Of a stretch of 5,506 bases of DNA, positions 5,006-5,506 are shown piece after piece. The DNA is from DATEPR01 sp036503065. GTDB taxonomy: Bacteria > Actinomycetota > Actinomycetes > Mycobacteriales > Pseudonocardiaceae. Under the pieces are notes generated by a model. The model was given only the letters and a program-made list of their open reading frames with translations, was not told the origin of the DNA and did no database searches. Location of the stretch: the NCBI GenBank assembly GCA_036503065.1, contig DASXXM010000611.1, positions 1-5,506 of the forward strand, given 5' to 3'. Numbering within the stretch: the stretch's first letter is position 1; every line of letters begins with the position of its first letter. The translations under genes were made by a program, and so were the position numbers.

Positions 5006-5506
5006 ATTGCGCCTTGGCCAGTTCGCCGTCCGGCCGGATCGCGCCGACCGGCTCGCCGTGGCCCAGTACCGGGGCTTCGGCGAGTTCGGCGAGGCTGTCC
5101 GCTGTCACGCCGAGCCGGCGCAACGCGGCCACCATGACCACCGACCGGGCCCTGGCAGCCCCGTCCGCGATCTTCAGCGCCACCGCCCGACCGTCGGGCA
5201 GGCCGATCGCGTACACGCCCTCCGCGCCGTCCTTCGCCACCGCGCCCGGCAGCGCCCGCATCAGCCGGGCAACCTCGCTGCCGGTCCCGCCGACCCATTC
5301 CGGATAGGTGCGCATGGCCGTACCGACGCTGTGTTCGACGCTGTCGTCCGGCGCGCTCGCCAGTTGCCGGAACGCCATGGCCAACCCGGTCAGGCTGATG
5401 CCGAACAGCGGCGCGCCACAGCCGTCCACCCCGGTGGCGCCGACCGGCTCGCCGGCCAGTTCGGCCACGGTGTCCCTGAGGGTTAACTGCAACGGGTGAC
5501 GCGGAT
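5004..5506 (-). CDS. Asparaginase-II-type protein, 5' part outside window
   Basis: The C-terminal 166 residues are present of a protein whose family (Pfam Asparaginase_II, PF06089) is usually about 320 aa, so about half is missing beyond the right edge. The family hydrolyses L-asparagine to aspartate and ammonia, and is unrelated in fold to the AnsA/AnsB type. The recognisable block is PVGATGVDGCGAPLFGISLT (about 20-39 of the fragment), with HPLQ near its start and RTYPEWVGGTGSEVARLM in the middle. GAEGVYAIGLPDGRAVALKI, a late conserved region, follows. A TTG at 5492 is within the conserved HPLQ context and is not a start. The leucine after HPLQ is encoded by TTA (plus 5484-5486), rare in such GC-rich genomes. 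The stop lies in an 18-bp tandem repeat. Confidence 0.87.
   Translation of the reverse strand, partial: PRHPLQLTLRDTVAELAGEPVGATGVDGCGAPLFGISLTGLAMAFRQLASAPDDSVEHSVGTAMRTYPEWVGGTGSEVARLMRALPGAVAKDGAEGVYAIGLPDGRAVALKIADGAARARSVVMVAALRRLGVTADSLAELAEAPVLGHGEPVGAIRPDGELAKAQ

Noticed and set aside
4903..5007. 34-codon - strand frame starting at an ATGA overlap with the asparaginase stop and ending inside the small membrane protein gene
   Set aside because: The translation MIRHSPVIRHSPV is just the tandem repeat read in a shifted frame, followed by Arg-rich sequence; no ribosome binding site.

Overview
The window is GC-rich, ordinary-density actinobacterial chromosome. Gene content and protein style (F420-type split-barrel oxidoreductase, actinobacterial HemQ, short intergenic gaps, strong GC bias) suggest an order such as Pseudonocardiales; this is an inference from style, since no taxonomic marker gene is present. 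There are seven genes, two of them cut by the window edges. No RNA gene, insertion sequence, CRISPR array or phage gene was found, and no gene-free stretch exceeds about 150 bases.

Left half (1-3421): a haem-synthesis block. A 5'-truncated hemE (uroporphyrinogen decarboxylase) is followed after 5 nt by hemY/cgoX (coproporphyrinogen III oxidase) on the + strand. Then comes a small FMN/F420-type split-barrel oxidoreductase on the - strand, tail-to-tail with hemY and overlapping it by 29 bp. The + strand hemQ/chdC (coproheme decarboxylase) follows, reading away from the oxidoreductase across a 66-bp divergent region that carries a 13-bp palindrome. HemE, HemY and HemQ are three steps of the coproporphyrin-dependent haem route of Gram-positive bacteria; the ferrochelatase step (CpfC/HemH) is not in this window.

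Right half (3425-5506): four - strand genes. In transcription order they are an asparaginase-II-type gene (5' end outside the window), a 98-aa single-pass membrane protein of unknown function, msrB (methionine-R-sulfoxide reductase) and a 200-aa secreted lipoprotein whose end lies 3 bp from the end of hemQ. As I recall it, the hemE-hemY-hemQ / convergent msrB layout resembles Mycobacterium tuberculosis Rv2678c-Rv2674, so most of the window is a conserved neighbourhood. The oxidoreductase between hemY and hemQ is the departure from that layout.

The most notable signals are in the control regions. All three - strand starts visible in the right half have a TANNNT hexamer ending exactly 6 nt before the start codon, which is the arrangement expected for leaderless mRNAs. 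Two of them share 11 of 12 bases abutting the start codon. The stop codon of the asparaginase gene lies in an exact 18-bp tandem duplication that falls at about -48 to -83 of the next gene's predicted transcription start. A strong 11-bp-stem hairpin and a DnaA-box-like 9-mer lie in the msrB-lipoprotein gap. I found no clear undescribed multi-gene system.
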